Origin: Anaerolineales bacterium
GTDB lineage: Bacteria; Chloroflexota; Anaerolineae; Anaerolineales; Villigracilaceae
Direction: 5' to 3'
DNA length: 15,314 nucleotides
NCBI GenBank assembly: GCA_025938055.1
Contig: JAICQC010000061.1
Location: 1 to 15,314 of the forward strand
The notes under the pieces: model-generated
Told to the model about the DNA's origin: nothing
Database searches by the model: none
Seen by the model: the letters and a program-made list of their open reading frames with translations, nothing else
In this document: positions 12,416 to 15,314 of the stretch, piece after piece
Position numbering within the stretch: the stretch's first letter is position 1
How the letters are laid out: every line of letters begins with the position of its first letter
Program-made: the position numbers and the translations under genes

Positions 12416-13139
12416 CATGCGGACCTTGCGCACCGCGTTCGGTTTGATGACCACGCTCCCGGTTCGCCTGCCCGATGACTGGTCGGAGGGCGATAGCGGG
12501 CGCGCCTCTGTGTGGTACCCGTTCGTGGGGTTGGTCGTCGGTGCGTTGACATGGTTTGTATGGAAAGGTGCCATGTTCGCATTCCCACCGCTGGTTGCAG
12601 GGATTCTCGCGCTCCTCGTTTGGGTCGTCCTGACGGGTGGTCTGCATCTCGACGGTCTCGCGGATTGCTGTGACGGTCTGCTGGCGAGCACCTCCGTGGA
12701 ACGCAGGCTGGAGATCATGAAAGATCCTCACGTGGGTGCATTCGGCGTGATCGGTTTGGTTCTGATTTTGTTGTTCAAAGCGGCTGCGCTATCCTCTTTT
12801 ACTTCAGCTACAAGCTTTGGCATCCTTCTCGCGGCAAGCCTGGCGCGCTGGTGTATCCTCCTGGCAGGATTGCTTCCGATGGCGCGCCCCTCGGGCATGG
12901 GCGCAGATTTCAAGTTGGGATTTCAGCGTGCATTCATCCTTTGGGGTTCGATCATTCCATTGGCGATTGCGATTCTGCTGGGCATGCGCGGGATTTTATC
13001 CACGCTGGTTGGTGTTGGTGCCGCAGGTTTGGTTCTACGGTTGGCGAAGTCGCGCATCGGCGGTGTGACAGGCGATGTATTCGGCATGGTCGTTGAAATT
13101 GTGGAAGCCACGGTACTGCTTGCTTTTCTCACTGGTTAA
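12408..13139 (+). CDS. cobS: Adenosylcobinamide-GDP ribazoletransferase (cobamide synthase)
   Basis: A 243-residue membrane protein that joins adenosylcobinamide-GDP (from CobU) with alpha-ribazole phosphate (from CobT) to give the cobamide. Signatures: SVWYPFVGLVVGAL (34-47), LHLDGLADCCDGL (79-91) with the acidic residues that hold the magnesium, and RRLEIMKDPHVGAFG (99-113), followed by several hydrophobic helices. The final SRIGGVTGDVFGMVVEIVE is the usual C-terminal motif. Two starts are possible: ATG 12408, which overlaps the cobT stop by 8 bp, or ATG 12417 (3 residues shorter); neither has a clear ribosome site, so coupling to cobT is likely. The next gene begins 2 nt after the stop. 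Confidence 0.95.
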   Translation: MNNMRTLRTAFGLMTTLPVRLPDDWSEGDSGRASVWYPFVGLVVGALTWFVWKGAMFAFPPLVAGILALLVWVVLTGGLHLDGLADCCDGLLASTSVERRLEIMKDPHVGAFGVIGLVLILLFKAAALSSFTSATSFGILLAASLARWCILLAGLLPMARPSGMGADFKLGFQRAFILWGSIIPLAIAILLGMRGILSTLVGVGAAGLVLRLAKSRIGGVTGDVFGMVVEIVEATVLLAFLTG

Positions 13140-13141
13140 TC

Positions 13142-13918
13142 ATGAACAAGTATCCATTCCGGCTTGGCACAACTTCCTATATCATCCCTGACGACATCCT
13201 GCCCAACGCGCGCTATCTGGCTGGCAAGGTCAATGATATTGAACTGATTCTGTTTGAAGTGGACGATGGTCCGAACAACCTGCCTTCCTCAGAAGTTATT
13301 CATGAGCTTTCAAGGATTGCGCAAGAGAACGATATGACCTACACCGTCCATTTACCCCTCGACCTAAAATTGGGCGAGGACAGCTCCGAGCGTGATCAGT
13401 CGCTGGTCAAAGCCAGACGCGTGATCGACTGCACCCGTGGATTAGATCCCTGGGCGTACGTGCTTCATCTGGACGGCAAAACCGTCCGCACCTCAACAGA
13501 TTCAGCATTAATCGGGCGCTGGCAGGACCAATCAGTACGTGCGCTGGAAATTGTTTCGGAATGGGCAGGTGCCGCAGACAAACTGGCAGTGGAGAACCTG
13601 GAGACGTATCCGCTTGATTTCATTCAGCCCGTGCTGGAAAGAATCCCCGTCAGCCGCTGCGTGGACATCGGTCATTTGTGGCTGGATGGTCATGATCCCA
13701 TCCCTTATCTACAGTCTGCATTGCCCCGAACACGTGTCATTCACATTCATGGCATTGCCGAGCGTGACCATCGCTCGCTGGCTTTCATGCCTCAGGAAAA
13801 GGTCCGCGCGGTGTGGGATGAACTCATTCGCATGAAGTATGATGGTGTGCTGACCCTTGAGGTCTTTTCGGAGGAAGATTTCATTTCTTCATTGGAAATG
13901 ATCGAGAGAATCGCATGA
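13142..13918 (+). CDS. cbiR: Sugar phosphate isomerase/AP-endonuclease-2-fold protein, probable cobamide-remodelling hydrolase (CbiR-like)
   Basis: A 258-residue soluble TIM-barrel protein of the xylose isomerase-like/AP endonuclease 2 superfamily. Metal and active-site candidates follow the fold's order: H70 (TVHLPLDL), H109 (VLHLDGK), E151 (VENLE), D175 and H178 (VDIGHLW), H201/H203 (VIHIHG), H210 and E240 (LTLEVFS). In known biology the CbiR family, first described in Akkermansia muciniphila, belongs to this superfamily and cleaves the phosphoribosyl part of the cobamide nucleotide loop, giving cobinamide phosphate for rebuilding. The gene sits 2 nt after cobS and overlaps cobU by 4 nt (ATGA), so it is firmly built into a cobamide operon. 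I therefore infer a CbiR-type function. The fold is clear; the reaction is inferred from context and memory of the family. Another role in lower-ligand metabolism is the main alternative. Confidence 0.75.
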   Translation: MNKYPFRLGTTSYIIPDDILPNARYLAGKVNDIELILFEVDDGPNNLPSSEVIHELSRIAQENDMTYTVHLPLDLKLGEDSSERDQSLVKARRVIDCTRGLDPWAYVLHLDGKTVRTSTDSALIGRWQDQSVRALEIVSEWAGAADKLAVENLETYPLDFIQPVLERIPVSRCVDIGHLWLDGHDPIPYLQSALPRTRVIHIHGIAERDHRSLAFMPQEKVRAVWDELIRMKYDGVLTLEVFSEEDFISSLEMIERIA

Positions 13919-14463
13919 GCACAAAGAGCACTCTCACTCTTATCCTTGGGGGCGCGCGCAGCGGGAAGTCGTCGCAGGCACAGAGCCTTGCAGAGGCAAC
14001 CGGCAGCTCCGTCACGTTCATTGCCACGGCACAGGCCTTGGATGAGGAAATGTCAGAGCGCATTCAAAAGCATCGCGCCGCGCGTCCTGCTATCTGGCAG
14101 ACGCTTGAGGTCCCGTTTGAGGTTGCATCCCGTATCTCGCAGATGGAATCAGATATAGTGATCCTGGACTGCGTTACGTTGCTCGTCAGCAATCTGCTTA
14201 TGCAGTTTGTGAAGGACGATCTCATCGAGGAAGCGCCCTTCATGCTGGCTGTCCAAAAGGAGATCAACGAGTTGATTGCTGTGTTCCGTGAACAAACGCA
14301 GCATTGGATCATCGTCTCCAACGAAGTAGGGCTGGGGCTCGTCCCGCCGTACCAGATGGGACGTGTCTACCGCGATGCGCTCGGCTGGACGAACCAGCGA
14401 CTGGCGCGTGAAGCGGATAAAGTCATCTTCATGGTGGCAGGAATTCCGATGGTCGTCAAGTAG
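13915..14463 (+). CDS. cobU: Bifunctional adenosylcobinamide kinase / adenosylcobinamide-phosphate guanylyltransferase
   Basis: A 182-residue enzyme, usual length. It phosphorylates adenosylcobinamide and transfers GMP to the phosphate, producing the substrate of CobS. The P-loop is GGARSGKSSQAQ (12-23). RIQKHRAARPAIWQTLEVP (49-67) contains H53, the counterpart of the guanylylated His46 of Salmonella CobU; the neighbouring His45 of that enzyme is a lysine here. Also present are LDCVTLLVSNLL, VSNEVGLGLVP and the C-terminal LGWTNQRLAREADKVIFMVAGIP. If the preceding gene is CbiR, its product cobinamide phosphate would enter directly at the guanylyltransferase step. ATG 13915 overlaps the previous stop as ATGA. 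A repeat-containing gap of 162 bp follows. Confidence 0.95.
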   Translation: MSTKSTLTLILGGARSGKSSQAQSLAEATGSSVTFIATAQALDEEMSERIQKHRAARPAIWQTLEVPFEVASRISQMESDIVILDCVTLLVSNLLMQFVKDDLIEEAPFMLAVQKEINELIAVFREQTQHWIIVSNEVGLGLVPPYQMGRVYRDALGWTNQRLAREADKVIFMVAGIPMVVK

Positions 14464-14527
14464 GTGTGTAATCCGGGCACAGATGAATTTGCGCTATTTT
14501 GGTATTTGATGTTTTAGTTATTTCGCT

Positions 14528-14575
14528 GGTTGAGTGAGCAAGTGCGCGAAGCGCCTCGCTTGTACCAAAACAAGC
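14528..14575. repeat. Palindromic repeat between cobU and the ATPase gene
   Basis: Two adjacent hairpins: GCGC-GAA-GCGC (14544-14554) and GCTTGT-ACCAAA-ACAAGC (14558-14575). The opening GGTTGAGTGAG...GCGCGAAGCGCC pattern resembles a widespread dispersed repeat family (from memory). It occupies the gap 14464-14625, in which I see no gene and no convincing promoter. AAGGAG at 14582-14587 follows but is too far from the ATPase ATG to serve it. Confidence 0.5.
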
Positions 14576-14625
14576 AGGATTAAGGAGAATATTACGTTTG
14601 AATCAGACCAACCAGTAAGAACGTT

Positions 14626-15314
14626 ATGTTAAAAATCCAATCCCTTTCCGTTTCTTATGGCACTCGGCGCATTCTGCATGAGGTTTCCCTTGACTTGCAA
14701 AGCGGCGAAGTGCTGGCGTTGATCGGACCGAACGGTGCTGGCAAGTCCACGCTTATCCGCGCGGTCAGCGGTGTCATCCCGTCTACTGGTCATGTGCACG
14801 CCAATGGCGATGATTTCGTTTCGCTCTCGACGGTTCAACGCGCCCGCTATGTGGCAACTGTGCCTCAGGCGGTCTCCATGCCTCCTGCCTATACCGTCTG
14901 GGAGACGGTCCTCTTTGGACGCACGCCGCATCTGGGATTCCTCGGTCAGCCATCTGAAAAAGATGAAGAGATCGCTCGCCAGTCGCTCACGCGTGTAAGC
15001 GCGCTTCCCTTTGCCGAGCGCCGCGTAGGCGAGCTCTCGGGCGGGGAGCAGCAGCGCGTACTCCTGGCGCGTGCCTTGTGTCAAACCACGCCAATTCTCC
15101 TGCTTGACGAGCCCACAGCTCATCTCGATTTGCAATATCAGGTGAGTCTTTTGGAACTGGTGAGTGAACTCGCCCACAAGGATAACCTCGCCGTGCTCAT
15201 TGCCCTGCACGACCTCAACCTCGCCGCACATTATGCGGACCGCATTGCCCTGATGGTCGCAGGGAAGATCAAAGCTGTGGGAAAAGCAAAGGATGTATTG
15301 CAGCGGGTTGTCAT
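14626..15314 (+). CDS. btuD: Cobamide ABC transporter ATP-binding protein (3' end outside window)
   Basis: The first 229 residues of an ABC ATPase, open to the window edge. Walker A GPNGAGKST (34-42), Q-loop Q81, signature LSGGEQQR (137-144), Walker B ILLLDEP (157-163), D-loop HLDL (166-169) and H-loop H195 are all intact, so it should hydrolyse ATP. The spacing and the VWETVLFGRTPHLG segment fit the FecE/BtuD group that drives BtuC-type permeases. Its place after btuF-btuC and the cob genes, with no other ATPase in the operon, makes it the missing transporter subunit. The ATG at 14626 has only a weak ribosome site (GTAAGA), and an in-frame TGA at 14599 prevents a longer start. It is probably part of the operon, though a 162-bp repeat-bearing gap precedes it. 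Confidence 0.9.
   Translation, partial: MLKIQSLSVSYGTRRILHEVSLDLQSGEVLALIGPNGAGKSTLIRAVSGVIPSTGHVHANGDDFVSLSTVQRARYVATVPQAVSMPPAYTVWETVLFGRTPHLGFLGQPSEKDEEIARQSLTRVSALPFAERRVGELSGGEQQRVLLARALCQTTPILLLDEPTAHLDLQYQVSLLELVSELAHKDNLAVLIALHDLNLAAHYADRIALMVAGKIKAVGKAKDVLQRVV

Noticed and set aside
14629..15231. A 200-codon open frame on the minus strand
   Set aside because: It is the reverse-strand shadow of the ABC ATPase, which has every conserved motif in the plus frame starting at 14626.

Overview
The window looks like a chromosomal segment of a bacterium from the phylum Chloroflexota, probably class Anaerolineae. This rests on three things: the look of the RpoC N-terminus and its zinc-binding region, the lipoprotein start of the BtuF-like protein (a cysteine followed by a Thr/Pro/Ala-rich linker), and many intergenic palindromic repeats of a kind I associate with that group. 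The lineage is an inference; no rRNA or complete marker gene is present. No tRNA, rRNA, CRISPR array, transposase or phage gene was seen.

Left part (1-5200): the 5' end of rpoC (minus strand, running off the window) has its own near-consensus promoter and a leader with a strong hairpin. Upstream of it, also on minus, is a molybdenum-cofactor-sulfurase-like PLP enzyme rather than rpoB. A repeat-bearing gap separates this from a plus-strand trio: a GT4 glycosyltransferase, a small NTF2-like protein, and a second GT4 glycosyltransferase that overlaps it by 4 nt. A STAS-domain protein with its own promoter lies on minus and overlaps the second glycosyltransferase tail to tail.

Middle part (5260-9090): a full-length ComEC-like membrane protein (minus) has a C-terminal metallo-beta-lactamase-like domain that has lost essentially all metal-binding residues. 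Divergent from it are a decayed dehydrogenase/epimerase fragment and a GT87-type membrane glycosyltransferase (plus).

Right part (9059-15314): a cobamide uptake and remodelling operon. A TTGACT-17-TAAAAT promoter lies inside the 3' end of the GT87 gene and fires into a cobalamin riboswitch with an intrinsic terminator. Then come btuF (lipoprotein), btuC, cobT, cobS, a TIM-barrel gene that I read as a CbiR-type cobamide hydrolase, cobU, and the start of a btuD-type ATPase cut off by the window end. Together these genes could import a cobamide, clip off its nucleotide loop, and rebuild the loop with a base activated by CobT. No corrin-ring synthesis genes are visible, so the set looks like salvage and remodelling rather than de novo synthesis. 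This operon is the most interesting system in the window.

The non-coding gaps are rich in imperfect palindromes. Similar short words also appear in frame inside the second glycosyltransferase and in the peripheral hairpin of the riboswitch, which suggests that small mobile or expanding repeats are active in this genome.
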